Below are positions 1 to 12,622 of a DNA stretch of 64,000 nucleotides, one piece after another. The first letter of the stretch is position 1, and every line of letters begins with the position of its first letter. The notes beneath the pieces are model-generated. The model had not been told where the DNA came from and made no database searches. It saw nothing but the letters and a program-made list of their open reading frames with translations. The DNA comes from Manduca sexta (Eukaryota; Arthropoda; Insecta; Lepidoptera; Sphingidae). The stretch lies in the NCBI RefSeq assembly GCF_014839805.1, contig NC_051120.1:5766001-5830000 (forward strand). Direction: 5' to 3'. Position numbers and translations under genes: made by a program.

Positions 1-467
1 CACAGCCCTACAACGAATAAGTGTAAACATACCTTCATGTTTTAATCAACAAATACAATTTGTACGTGCAAATGCTTACTCATAATATTGGCAAAGTCTT
101 AAATCAATTTTAACCTTCGCAAATTCCAATATTAAACTCTTCAGTTTTCGCACAGATAATATAAAAGCTCCCGTTTATAACATACCAACAATTTTTCCAA
201 TGTAACGCGATATGAAAAATAAAACAAACTTGTCGCGTTTTATCTCGCTTCTGGCGGTCACGTGGAAGAGAATGGCTCGTCCTAAATACGAGTAAAACGT
301 TGATAAACAGAGGCGATACAAATTAACAACAATAATCGAGCTGAACAAGGGACCGCAATAACGACTGAAAGTGTGCCCACGGTACAACCGACGATAGCGT
401 TCATTTTAATTACCCGCGAGAATAATTGCGGAGGACATTTCTGAAGAAAAAAATGGGAAAATGTGCA
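1..467. other. AT-rich non-coding stretch
   Basis: I see no gene, RNA gene or recognised repeat here. The short open frames are of the length expected by chance and show no recognisable protein features. Confidence 0.5.
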
Positions 468-665
468 CTATTATATACAGCTGAAGACTATGTTTGTTTG
501 TTTCAACGCGCTAATCTCAGCAACTAATGAACCGATTTTGATTATTTTTTTTACTAATAGGAAGCTACATTACTCCTGAGTGGTACAGGCTACTAAATAT
601 CTCAGAAAAATATTCTTTCTGAACATCTTATTCACGCGGGCGGAGCTGCAAACAAAAGCTAGGTT
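468..665 (+). repeat. Dispersed repeat family A, copy 1
   Basis: It opens with a ctattata-type run followed by a gctgaaga motif, a tgtttgttt run and 'aacgcgct', and ends near 'cacgcgggcggagctgc'. The same order of motifs recurs near 2.08, 31.6, 36.1 and (reversed) 39.4-40.0 kb. Copies of this kind are common in lepidopteran genomes. The class is uncertain: a Helitron-like non-autonomous element is possible, but I cannot see both termini. Confidence 0.65.
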
Positions 666-2077
666 CTTATAAAAGTCATATTGAGGTTGATGTAATAAAT
701 ATTATAAAAAGCAATTGTGTAGTTTCAAGCTCAAAGCAATCTTATAAATATTAAAGGGATTTGAAGGCATCGCTACGTCGTTTCGAAACTGCGCATTTTT
801 TATAACGCTGCAAATTTAATTAAAAAAATCTTTGTATAAATTTGCGTAACTAACCGAAACGCTGTAGCTTCATAATAGTTTTATAGCGCTGTGCTATGAT
901 GAGACTCAATTAATGTAGAACTACATAGCATGATGCAAAAAAAACAGCGTATTTTATTTCGCTGTTTTTTTTGCCCTATTATTCCTAACCCACTATATTC
1001 GACGCATGCTCACTTCATTCATACACATTGAGCTTTCACAGCAGATTAGGTAGCAACTTAGCGCTTTAACTGCCACATATCAGAAGCATTAAACGCCACA
1101 CAAAAACCAATGAAAAACGATCCATATACGCCGAGCACACAAAACATGAATATTCGATTACACTAAAGGAAATTCGTCGCATATCTAATCTATAAACGTT
1201 GCGATACTAAATCGTGGTGTATCTACAACAATACAGTGTGTGACAACTTGATAAATTCAATACACAGCTTGTGAATTACGCGCACGACTGTACATGGGTA
1301 CAGAAACAACGGGCAGTTGAGATAGGGAATGGTACAACGAATGGTCCGAGCACACGCCACCTACATCTAGATGTATGTTGCGTATTGATGCCGTTAGCGT
1401 TGTGCACACGACTGTACATTGTGCTGAGCAGAATCTTTGTATCTGAGTTGTGCAATATCAGACTGCAAGCGTGTACCGGTCTCACCTTGTGTTCAACGAG
1501 CTTGGGCTATCCGCTATAGTGTATCAGGTTGTTTTGAGTTGTAATGAGAAATTACGTTTTGACGTTATCAGTCTAAATAAGGTACGACCTTAAGGATAAC
1601 ATGTTAACATGATGCTCTAAATCTTACTGTTCAACACAACTGAATACATTGGGTAAGTACCCAAATCCTACATTTAAAATTGCACAGGAAATGCAACCAT
1701 ATTCTCATATCTGTAGATACAAAAAAAATATTCTTACTAAGTTTAATGATGATCTACCGTAAATATCCATCAAATGTCGGAATCATCCGTCGTATAATTA
1801 TTCTGAAATGCATGCCCACTCAACTTGCTAGCCGCATGTGCCGTCATTAATCAGCAAACATGAATTTTCACAATACCGTGATACTGCGTACAGATTGTCA
1901 CAGGAAGTAATTCTACAGTGCGAAGTCTAGTAAATGATTAGCGTCTTCCTTTAACGAATGAAAGTTTTCAGTATATTTGATGATTGGTTTGTGGCCGGAT
2001 TTGTACCTTCTGGTGGAAGTTTACGAATTTTTAAAATCTACTATAGACCATTATTTAGATTTAAAAAAAATATTTAT
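666..2077. other. Non-coding stretch with one A/T-run hairpin
   Basis: No gene is recognised. Overlapping open frames on both strands around 1270-1520 have no known protein features and look like chance. The stretch contains the hairpin listed at 935-974. Confidence 0.5.
935..974. repeat. Perfect 15-bp stem hairpin
   Basis: Left arm 935-949 (gc, eight A, cagcg) pairs exactly with right arm 960-974 across a 10-base A/T loop. The eight-A and eight-T tracts sit at the base of the stem. Its function is unknown; it may be the remnant of a small inverted-repeat element. Confidence 0.75.
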
Positions 2078-2395
2078 ACTATTATATTAAGCTGAAGATT
2101 TTGTTTGTTTGAACGCGCTCTCAGGAGTTACTGGGTCGAATTTTAAAAAAATCTTTTATGTTGTATATCACATTTATCGAGCAAGACTTATAGGCTATAT
2201 AACATCACGCTATAACCAATAAGAACGAAGCGTCAATGAAAAATGTGCCAAAACAGGAAAAATTAAATTCCTTTTTGTGATGGAAATTCCTTTTGAAAGC
2301 TTCCGTTGCACGCGCTGCGTAAACGGTTAAAGTTATGCAACAATAATGTATGACAGAATTGTTCCTCTTAAAAAGTTAAAAAAATATATGTTTTA
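2078..2395 (+). repeat. Dispersed repeat family A, copy 2
   Basis: The copy starts with ctattatattaagctgaag and then 'gaacgcgctctcagga'. It continues through 'atcacgctataaccaata' and 'cgctgcgtaaacggttaaag' to 'cctcttaaaaagtt'. The same blocks in the same order occur at 36.09-36.34 kb, and reverse-complemented at 39.6-40.0 kb. Non-coding. Confidence 0.75.
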
Positions 2396-5300
2396 AACAA
2401 AGTCCCTCTACAGTTCTTAGATGAAATCGTGCTTTTTACAATCATATCAACCATTGCAATGTTCCTTATTAAACTATGAACCAGTTATTTCCGTAAAGCA
2501 TTCTTTTATTAAATAGCGCTTAGCCATCGATAATTTTTGAATATGTTACCTCTCCATTTGTCGAAATTATATATTTTCATTAAATAAGTATCAAAATTAA
2601 CTTTGTTAAGATAAGGTGTGGACAAGTGACGCAAGGCAATTTTAATGAAGCGGACATCCCGCATTAGACAAAAACATAACAGCGGAAAGCAAGTGACCTC
2701 AATTATCACTTCCCCCTGTCCAACGTCTTCTAAGAAAAATAATGAAGACACGTCTAAAAAGTTCACGTCTACAAACATAATGGCGATATTAATCTTTGAG
2801 CTCACAAAACATAATTTAAGATAATGAATCTTATGCTCGTAACAACACAATTTTTGCATTGAATAGCGACAAAGATCACCGAGTAAATCACATCGGCGAG
2901 AATCTTAAAGAATCACTAGTCAGCCTTTATGAATCAGCTCTTATGATTTTCTTTATTGAAATAAGCTTACTCTCGCGCCGAGTTACAAATATTGCACGAG
3001 TCATCACCGTCATCTCTTTGTGTATTAATCATTGTGAGCGCTTCACTGGGTTCATTCGCTTTCAACAATAATATTAGCTCGCATTCACGCTTTGCACAAA
3101 TCTCACTTGTACAGGTCGCAATGCACCTTTATCATTCGTGAATACAAAACTTGAGTGTAAAGAATTATTCTGATGCCTAGTGTGCACCAAAGAACTCAAT
3201 TAATTAAATTAATTAACACAGTAATATCTGTTGTTCTCAAAGAAATTTTAATTTTGGAATAAAGAACCGTAACCGATAAATAAAAAGTATGGCATGTATT
3301 TTGAATTACCTTCTATTCGCTGTTATACAATGCGAGCGATGTGAAAGTTTTTTTGCTAATTCATTTAATTTAACAACGAAACTACGTAACACGTATGTTC
3401 CAAGAGTTCAAAGTTGAAGTGTACGTGATCAAGCGCCGAAATGAAGTAAAAGGTTTTGCGGATAGGTACGCTGTTAAATGCATCACGTTTGTCTAAAAAG
3501 TTTTTACGCAAAAAAGAAATCCAAGCAGGTCTTTTAAGGCCCTAAACGTTACTGAGTATTTACAGTCTATTTAACCTCTTGCACGGGCTGTCGAAAAGAA
3601 AGTTACACGCTGAGTTAGGCACGGTGAATTCGTCCAAATTACTGTTTAGCAGCGTTTTACTCTAATTGCACGGATTCATCAGGAAAGTCGCATTGGGGAC
3701 GGACAGTCGCCATGACACCGACTCGATGACAATGACAGCGAATTGCGCGGGAAAAGCATCGCCTGTACTGTCAGTGGGTATACCCCGTGCCATAACTTGC
3801 AGTGCGATTCGTGGAATATTTATGAATTTTCGTCTTAAATTCTTTTTAAATTTTCGATCTACAACGTATTTCATGATATACGTTAAAGTACAGGGTCATT
3901 CCTAGAAGATTCTAGACTAAATTTAACCTCATTTGAAGTCTAAAAAATTTAAATAATGTGTTCTTAATAAATTCATGTAGATAACAGCTATAATAAAGTA
4001 GCACAACTATAACACTGATTATACCAAGCGATTAATTATCCTTGTACCAAACTCAACACAATCTTCAAACAGTGTGAACCAAGAATACGAATCCATTTGG
4101 ACCCAAATAAAATACCGCACCGATATTTATTGAACCAACAACAATGTCTAACGGTTCGTAAAATGCTCCGAAATGACAGTTAATGATAGCCACTGAATTT
4201 AAAAAGTAATGACGAAATTGGCCGTCGCGTCACCTCACCGTTACAAATGATCGTAAACGTGCTCTATTGTGCCATATTTAACCGCCATGCATGCGGCTGT
4301 GTCAATGTTAGGTATAATCATGCACTTTCCATTTTGCGCTTATCATATTTAACAAAAAACAGACTTTCAGTTGAATGTAACGTAGAGTTTACAAACTTTC
4401 GTTAATATTGCAGAATAATGTGTGTACTTAGTTGTACTATTACGTGTTTGTGCACCTTAATTATTGGCATTAAATAGCAGCAATCATTATTTACAGCCAC
4501 TGAATAAAGTATCATTTTGAAATTTCGTTCCTAAATGAAACCATATACTTGTGTTCTTGATAATAACACTTTACAATTACTTACTCCGTATATGTGAAAT
4601 AAAAAAGTCTCTAATAAAATAATTGCTAATGAAAAGTAATTTTAATTTTAAACGCCCTAATGTCACTACTCCTCCTCTAAGAGAATTCGTCGCAATGGCA
4701 TCATCATACTTAGTCACAAATACATTCACACATACCATATTTATACTGAACCACAAATTGATAAAAAATTTGGAAACAGAACACGGTATTTTTGATAAAA
4801 ATATTCGTCATCCGTGCACGATTTTTGGCACAATGTTAACATAGGTAAAGTAAAAAATTACCCTGTATGTAACAGCTAGCAAATAGATTTCTGTAATGCG
4901 GACTTATATTATTCAGAAATCAGGATAACTGAAAGGCTATGATAGCTGAGCAAAATCATACATAAAGATACAAATATCAGGAAAAAGCACATAGTTAATG
5001 TATGTACATTCCTTGCTGGTCCACATTTTCCATAGACTCCCCTTCACCTAACACCAGCTGCAGTGAAGTCACTTTACTTTGCAGGAATTAAAAATGTTCA
5101 GCCAATCCAAATGATAATTACATTTACAATCATATTTAAGCCTCAAACAAATTGACTATAATAAACCGGATTCGCACTATCAAAATGGAGCACTGAAGAG
5201 CAATGCAGCTTGAGGTCTGTTTAATTTTTCTACAAAAGATACTTATCATAAACGTTTTATAATAACAACCGACGCGATACCCCAGTTACAGCAAATTGCC

Positions 5301-6143
5301 GCCACTTTCCAAACGTAATCAGATTCTTTACGCGTTTCCTTCCTTCCATAATATTTTCTCAAATACAAACACAGCATTACACCAACATACTTTTTTAAAT
5401 GCGCATAATTATCTATTAGCAACTTTTTCCATTTTTGTCCGAATGATTATTAAATAAGGATATCCGAATAAATCAATAGTTACTTTCATTTTTAACTAAT
5501 ACAAAATTCTGTTTTGGCATTTCAAAGAGGCTTCGAACAAGTACTCGCGCAATCTTTTTTTATTGACTGTAATTTTAGTCTATGACTAAAACACGGAGAA
5601 ACTTTTGAAGACGAATTCGACCTTTAACCAAACACTTTTGTTACCTAACTCTTTTGAGAACACAAATCCACTATCTGTAATTACACCTCCGCGATGTTAA
5701 ATACGCTAAAACACTGTTATCATGTACAATTTTGATAGATTGATACACGACTTCAGTCTCTCGGCAGAATTGAGACGCAATAAATTCAAATTACATAACC
5801 CAATGCCTACTCAGCAAGAAAAGCTAAATAGCTGAGAGCGTCTCAAGCTAAACTTTCACTGCACTCTTCATTAATCAAAGTGTATTAATCTAAATAAAGC
5901 TTTGAATGGGCTTTTAGTAAATTATCATGGAGTTGAAGGTAATCGGATTAATCACGCAACCAACAATCGGAAACATTACTTGTCTGAAAGAGAATCTGCG
6001 GCCTGCGCCGAACGAGCTTCGTTTATTCGTAAAGGCGCAGTCATCCGTCACTAGAATAGAGTTATATTACATTCAATATATCACGATATCTTGTAGTCAA
6101 TAAAATTCTTATTACTTATGAAGAGAAGCATCAAAATAAACGA
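2396..6143. other. AT-rich non-coding stretch
   Basis: No recognisable gene. A 116-codon open frame on the minus strand (2509-2859) abuts a 70-codon frame on the plus strand. Neither has a recognisable domain, plausible splice structure or non-random composition, so I do not call them genes. I see no repeat I can name. Confidence 0.45.
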
Positions 6144-6437
6144 TTATATATTAGAAAATTCAACTTCCATAAGAGGTTCAATTACATTTGCACCATTATA
6201 TAATTTACACTCGTTTCTATCTACCCTGAGGGTTGAAACCTTTGTAAATTCAATGCGAGATGAAAGATACAAATCTCCTTGAAGCTTTTGCTTTACCAAG
6301 GAGGATAAAACTTTTACTACTGTATCATCTGGCATCATACCAGGCGTACCAAGGATAAATCCTTTACTATAACAGGGCCTTAAGACGCAACATTGTATGA
6401 AACAAGTTCCGTACTTCGTTGCTCGACCATACTCAAT
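6144..6437 (-). other. Open-frame fragment, 97 codons, unrecognised
   Basis: A frame of 97 codons plus stop runs without interruption on the minus strand, bounded upstream by a stop. It has no upstream methionine in a good context; the first Met-Met pair is about one third of the way in. The composition is protein-like: a cysteine-rich start, then GFILGTPGMMPDDTVVKVL and a charged C-terminal part. No family is recognised. It may be a degraded retrotransposon piece, an exon of an unseen gene, or chance. Confidence 0.2.
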
Positions 6438-7104
6438 TTAATTCGAATTATGTTAACGATAGGTTAGAGCAGACAATTTAAAATTAATATACTAAAAATA
6501 AGAGCTTAAAAGTAAGCAATAGTCTAAGTTCTTTTTTAACACACCTTGATCTCTTGAGATCATTTACATCGAGTCTAGACTAAAGTCGTTCAATCATCCA
6601 AATAATAATATAAAGATTCAATTAATAATTTGTTTTAACTATAAAAATGGATATAAGGAAATAAAATATGGCATCTATAGGTGATATTATTATTTGCCAG
6701 TAAACAGTATGCGAAATTAAATCCTTTATGTTATACATTTCGGTTCATACGGCAATATTATACGGGTACAGCTCAATATAGTATTGAAGAATACATAACA
6801 ATAATAAAACTGATACTCTTTGCTTATTAACACAATCCAAGAAGAAATACAGATGCGCTGCTATTGAGTGCAAATTAGAATTTTATTTCTTCGAGCCTCC
6901 GGAAGCCGAGCTTTTTCTATGCGCAAGCGGCGTTACTCGAATCGAATCAATACATTTATCTTTATCATCTCCCTCAGCCATAAGAAGTCCAGTGCTGTAC
7001 ATAGGTCCACTTAAAATTACCAGACCAACCTGTTAGAGGTAGCCTTGGTCAAGTCCATTAATGCTGTCGACAATATGTGTACAGTTTGAATTTACCACTT
7101 TAAA

Positions 7105-7400
7105 AAAAAATATACAATGAAATGAAACTATTTTACGGATTTTATCGCGGTTTTTATGTCATAATTTTCTCCCGACGTTTTGAAGACTTGGCAGCCTTCA
7201 TGGTAGGAGGGGAGGGGGGGGGGTCTAAGGTGTTGGTCGTCCGAAAAGTCAAAGTTACAACAAGTACCTACATTTTACAATTATACAAAATTTGAAATTG
7301 TTCCAACTATTCGAGATTCAACTATTGACAAAATAATTTAATTTCTATTTCTAGCATTCGCGTAAACATTAAAGAAATCATTAAACAAAATACACATACC
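7105..7400 (-). repeat. Dispersed repeat family D, copy 1
   Basis: This part contains 'acggattttatcgcggtttt', 'ctcccgacgttttgaagact' and 'gcagccttcatgg'. These are the reverse complement of blocks at about 8400-8475. It also contains a G-rich run at 7200-7222. The downstream block 'gcattcgcgtaaacatt...agaaatcatt' at about 7355-7383 recurs in direct orientation at about 8504-8530. Confidence 0.6.
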
Positions 7401-8004
7401 ATTTTGCTTATTCCGTGTTGCGTTAATATCAATTAGAAGTCAAATGATTAGCGGATCATTCTCGATTAATATGGATGAATCGCAAAACATAAAAATGCGT
7501 AACTTATTAAAACCATTAATAAGAACATAATTGACGATCACTATTCATGATGATTAATTAATTATAAAGAGCATACATCTTTCGTGTATGCACTTATAAA
7601 ATCAATTTTACTAATAATATGTTAATGATCCCCAAAGAAATTAATCGTCATAATATAATGCACAAAATATCTATTTAAATCAACTTTAAAATCAAAATAA
7701 AAAAATATTTTTGAAAAACTGAATAAAGTAGATTTAATTTACATAATTTATTCAAACATTTAAAACACACAATCTCTCGCGTATTGTATTAAAAAATCTA
7801 GCATTTCCTCTGCGAGCTTATTAAATTATATATTCAATTCATATTCCGGTCATTGCGGAAGAATTATCTACATAACTGGTTTATGATATGGATAGCAAAA
7901 TTTCTATATCACGACTTAAAGCGGAAAAGATCTTTCCCGTTGTCCGTCGTGGATTACCCAAGTGTGCTCTGATTATATTTATGGTCGATAAGTTTTAAGA
8001 TAAT

Positions 8005-8225
8005 GTCGCCTTAGTCTAGTGGCAGCGACGACGAGCTGTTGATCGGGAGGTGCTAGATTCAAATCCCAGATCGGGTAATATTTTGTGGTTTGACACTATA
8101 TGTCCGAGACTGTGTTCCTCAGAGTGGGTTTTATCGTCTGACTATCGTAAAAAATAATTACGTTACTGCGACATGGTTGTAAACGATTGGGGTCATACCC
8201 AAATTAAAATGCGATACGGTCAAGC
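8005..8225 (+). repeat. tRNA-derived SINE
   Basis: An A-box-like motif, tagtctagtggc at 8012-8023, is followed 32 bases later by a B-box match, gattcaaatcc at 8056-8066. That is the spacing of an internal RNA polymerase III promoter of a tRNA-derived SINE. The flanking tRNA-like body lacks a proper cloverleaf 3' half, so this is not a functional tRNA gene. The 3' part ('actgcgacatggttgtaaacg') is unrelated to tRNA. The element is plus-sense. Confidence 0.75.
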
Positions 8226-8394
8226 GAAAAAATATTTTAAAATAAATGAAATGTGTTAAAGTTCTCACAAGGGATCCAACGCAGGGGATTAGCCATTTTA
8301 TTAAAGCTACGAAAGCGAAAGTTTCATTCTAGATTGATTTGTCGAAATTTACCTGTACATCGCATGGGGATATGAAACTAGAACGCTGTTGAAA

Positions 8395-8540
8395 CCTCAG
8401 TCCCTCCCGTGACCACGAAGGCTGCAGTCTTCGAAACGTCGGGAAAAAACTAAAATATTAAAACCGCGATAAAATCCGGAAAATAGTTTAATTTTAATGT
8501 CTAACATTCGCGTAAACATAAGAAATCATTAAATAAATTG
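8395..8540 (+). repeat. Dispersed repeat family D, copy 2
   Basis: This copy carries 'gtgaccacgaaggctgcagt', 'cttcgaaacgtcgggaaaa' and 'aaaccgcgataaaatccg'. It is inverted relative to the copy at 7.1-7.26 kb. Isolated pieces of the same motif ('attgccgcggttttt', 'cccgatgtttcagtgacgg') occur near 10.38 and 15.78 kb. Confidence 0.6.
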
Positions 8541-8904
8541 TATGTAATGGTCAATTCATAAAGGGATACGTGTAACGTGAATCGTAAAGACTTTATATAA
8601 AAGCAAGAATAATTCTCAGTCGAAATAAATATAAAATACGCTCAAAACGCTCAAATAAAGTCTGGAAGCGAGACGTTAAAAATTTAATTTGCTAATACTG
8701 AATATTTAAAATACCTTACCAAGAGTTACATTCCCAGATCTTGGCCCAAGGCTTTGGAATCTTAAATGATATACGCGAGTCGTTTCACTGTTAGCAAACT
8801 TAACAGCGTAATTCATAATGCTAATGGTAAAATACCTATAGTATTAAAACTTCATTTCAAGTATTCGCAGTTTAGCGTTCAAGTATTCCAACTTTGTTTT
8901 TGTC

Positions 8905-9025
8905 TATTGCTTTGATAGACGAGACGAGCTTAACAGTAGAAACTCCACCCAACACCTTGAATTAAAAAGCATTGTTTGATACTCCACTGCGCTCGCCATC
9001 CTGAGACATGAGATGTTAAGTCTTA
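8905..9025 (+). repeat. Dispersed repeat family E, copy 1
   Basis: The sequence runs 'attgctttgatagacgagac', 'gagcttaacagtagaaactc', 'actccactgcgctcgccatc', 'ctgagacatgagatgttaag'. It matches the copy at 14.09 kb over the first half. It appears to have an internal deletion compared with that copy, which keeps 'gccgttcgcctggtgataaa'. No coding capacity. Confidence 0.6.
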
Positions 9026-11736
9026 TTATGTCTAATAGTTACAATGGCTACAATGTTAAAACTAAATCGAACACAAATAAATGTAAAAGAGCAATCTTTA
9101 AAATAGGTATTTTCCAATCAAAATATTACATCGACCAGCACAAAAAGACTCATTTCAACTCAATTCGTTGGTCCAAACATTAAATTCACGACTTCGCTTT
9201 TACAGGAAAATACGTTCAATATTAAATTTTCAAAAGGTTCATAAATGTCTATATAAAATGTTTGATTGCATTCTTAAAGTAAGTGGCCAGGCAAATATTA
9301 AATGTTCTTTTATGACAAAAAGTAGATAATGATCAACAAAACTTATTAATAGCTAGTTCAATCTCTTATCCAAGCAATCTAAATGTTGCAAATTAGAATT
9401 ATAAACAAATGTAAACCTAATACAATATCACATAGAAATTATCATCGTCGAGCAAAGCGCCTTCTATAACTCATGATACATTAATTGTCTGTAATATGGC
9501 CATTGAGTTTCTGATTAATGCATGTGTGCTGTATAGCGGATACAGTGAATCCTTATTCCGCGATCTTATTCCGAAACACCAATAACACTAATGCCACAAA
9601 ATGTATGTATTTGAATCAGAAATTTAACTTAAAAAATTACTAGTAAAATTAACAATTAAGCCATCTATTCTTTATGTAAAAAATAAACCGCCTTCTGTAG
9701 GAAAGCCAAGTATTTTTAAAGGAAAAGATAGATACAACATTACCCCGCGTTTCTTTATGGAGTAGACACTGATCGCGAAACAAATTTTCATAATATGATA
9801 TTGTAATAGAAGGCGATTCTGTAGCCTCCATCAGTGATTCAAGATTACTTTTTCGAACCAGAAAGAAGAAGATGTTTGATTGCTCGTCCTTGGAAGACAT
9901 TTTCTGATACCTGTATCTAAATACAACATACTAAGGGAAGAAACAAACAAAGCAATTTTTGAGACGTAAAGGAAATTTTTAAGAAAACCGTCTATACATT
10001 ACACCTTACGGTTCGATCAGGGAAAACAAATTCCTAGCAAAAATAGTAGACAGACACCATAGAACATTTTAATTCATGAGCGTCTTGTTTTTAAAGCGAC
10101 AAGATATTTTACCCGTGGGCATTAGTGCTCTTTATTAGTATTCTTCGACTAGACTACAACATAATTAGGCAATTATGCCACTCTACATTAAAATTCAGTA
10201 TAAAATACAGATTCCTGTTTATGGAATAAGGCTGTTTACATAAGATGATAAATGCGGAGCGCGGTAACATTGAGAAGGATTTATATATTAAACGCTTAAG
10301 TCTCATAATGAGAATTTCATATAAACACGCAAGTTACCGAAATATTACTAGTAATAACATTGAAATAAAACTATTTTCGGGATTGCCGCGGTTTTTTATA
10401 TTCAAAAATTAACTAATGTCATTCACTGTGTGTTATTTATTGCGTATGAGTTCTGGAAAATTTAAATTGCGTATAAATGATACTACTACACTTACTTACT
10501 TATTAGTAAATTTTCGAAGGTACACACAGTTTTTTGTCGACCTTACTCATTTTACACGTTACTATGTAAGTTAAAGATGCAGAAGAAATATTTGGAATAT
10601 CGTTTAATCAAATTAAAAACATCAAAAGATGATCACGACCATTAGATATTATTATTTATATCGCCACAAGATTCGTTGTTTACAAGAAAAATCATATTTT
10701 ATTATTGACAGCCATAATTGTTCACGAACAAGCCATAACGGACCGGTGCGCGTACTACGAGAAGCAATTTATATAATTTTCTATTCGTTCGATCGCAATA
10801 AGATATCATTCAAAGTGAACGGGTACATGGAAGCATGGCTAATGCCTGTGCATTACTTTTTTTACGTTCTCCAGCGGAGAAAAAAAAAATAGGCACTCCG
10901 CTTCGGATTACGTAACCCATTTCTCTTCAATCATAATAACAATTGCGTCAACATCGCTTCGTGCCGCCAAATGTCGAACGATCCGTTATTTATCTGCCAT
11001 TTTAATATAAATAATGGTAGTTATAAAAAAAACAGCATTCGCACGGTACCGACGCGCTATTTGTACAGATTGCGTATCACGTTTCTTCCAGTTATATTGT
11101 GTGAAATTTTCATAATTCCGTCGTGAAGCAGTGAAAAAAAAATGTGGCCTCGTTAATCAAATTAGCTAAAAATACGTCTAATTAAAAAATATACTTTAAA
11201 TGAATATAATTTCTTTATACGTACTCTTTACCTAAAATAATTGAGAGCGCTTTTTTATTTTTATATTTAAGAACTTAGTATGTAATACTTCAAAGCGCCT
11301 TAATGCACAGGCCTCCTTTCGCTCCAATATTTAATTTATTAAGGGCAAAAAAGGCCTTTTAACCTTTTTAGTTTCGAAACCTCGGCAACCATCCGGTATC
11401 AGTCCAGTGCGGATTGGTGTTAACCAAATTTATGGTGGGGAGTTGTTTCCTCGGGGTACGGGCGATATTCTATGTAGTATTTTGTTTACATTTTTACTAT
11501 TAGTAATTTTATTGCTTACAGTAATATCTTGGTTATATATTACTAATTCCACGAATTCCTTTTTCCATTGTTACCGTTTTCGTTTTTTTAAGTTGTGTTT
11601 TGGTAATTATGTAGAAATGCCAATGTTTCACAAATGGTGGTTGTTATGACTGTCTTAAACAGTTGTTACTTTTAAATATATTTCTTGGAACTCATTGTTA
11701 TGTACAAATATTGCAACATGTACTGGCTATCCTATA
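9026..11736. other. AT-rich non-coding stretch
   Basis: No gene recognised. Open frames at 9649-9900 (minus), 10629-10892 (plus) and 11407-11649 (plus) are short, AT-driven and without recognisable domains. A family D fragment is seen near 10370-10400. Confidence 0.45.
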
Positions 11737-12056
11737 TAGTCCATTGAAATGTTACATTTTTTAGGCCTTACCTTGCGTTTTTTAGAGGACGCAATTTTAT
11801 TTTTTTGAAGTGTAGTGGGGGTCAGTGTAAAGCTAAAACCAAGTTTGTGGGGTCGCCACCCTTGTCCCACGGCCGCCATCTTGAAAATAGGGGTTGAAAT
11901 GGTTTTTACGATGTATCTCTTAAACTATTTATCTGACAAAAAAATTATAAACATTGTTTGTTGCAAATTAAATTCTCTACAACTTTGGTTCAGTAACTTT
12001 TTGTCGTAAAACTATAAATAAAAAAGTTATAAGCGAAAATGTTAAGAAATTCAATG

Positions 12057-12286
12057 TTAAGCAATGTCCATTGCAACGTCATCAGAACGTGTGTTTAAAA
12101 GGTTCATAATACTTTTTTTTGTACTCTCATTACGTATAACACAAACCCGCGGTTGTCGGCTTGTACGCGAATTACTTGGATCCTGAATCGCTTTGGCACA
12201 GATGAAGCAATTGTTCACAAAATCAAAGTCTGGCTCTGGAGCTTCTGAAACTGACGATAAACTACTGGAACTGCTGTTGCGACGAC
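12057..12286 (-). pseudogene. Captured gene fragment, left arm (mirror copy)
   Basis: Read on the minus strand, this arm gives almost the same peptide as the right arm, from the Arg/Ser-rich start through the CFICAK motif to the same MDIA end and TAA stop. A few residues differ. There is no start codon in this arm: the Met of the right-arm version lies in the unique spacer. The intact frame in both arms suggests the duplication is fairly young or was under selection before inversion. Confidence 0.45.
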
Positions 12287-12364
12287 TGATTGTTCACAAA
12301 AACATTTTTTTACGAACTGTTTCGGAAGTTACTTACTGTACATATTGCGTGTTATTGTTATTAC

Positions 12365-12622
12365 ATGGACAACCGAACCGATAATGTTGTTCGTCGTCGC
12401 AACAGCAGCTCCAGTAGTTTATCGTCAGTTTCAGAAGCTCCAGAGCCAGACTTTGATTTTGTGAACAATTGCTTCATCTGTGCCAAAGCGATTCAGGATC
12501 CAAGTAATTCGCGTATAAGCCGACAACCGCGGGTTTGTGTTGTACGTAATGAGAGTACAAAAAAAAGTTTTATGAACCTTATAAACACACGTTCTGATGA
12601 CGTTGCAATGGACATTGCTTAA
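12365..12622 (+). pseudogene. Captured gene fragment, right arm of fold-back element
   Basis: An 85-codon frame starts at an ATG in the central spacer and continues into the right arm. It has a serine-rich stretch (RRRNSSSSSLSSVSEAPEP), a CFICAK motif that could be half of a zinc-binding site, and ends ...TRSDDVAMDIA before TAA. Only two clear Cys in the CxxC and a later Cys are visible, so zinc binding is uncertain. I do not recognise the source protein; it looks like the N-terminal part of a repeated insect gene. The unique spacer supplies the Met, so the start may be fortuitous. Confidence 0.35.

Noticed and set aside
1271..1519. Overlapping frames on both strands
   Set aside because: Open on both strands with no known protein pattern; no sign of selection on one frame.
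2509..2859. 116-codon minus-strand open frame
   Set aside because: No recognisable domain, no splice support, AT-driven composition; taken as chance or an old repeat.
7200..7222. G-rich run as a functional G-quadruplex
   Set aside because: It is a mononucleotide-like expansion inside a dispersed repeat; simplest read as repeat drift.
8005..8080. Possible tRNA gene
   Set aside because: A and B boxes are present, but the 3' half does not form acceptor and T arms; it is a SINE head.
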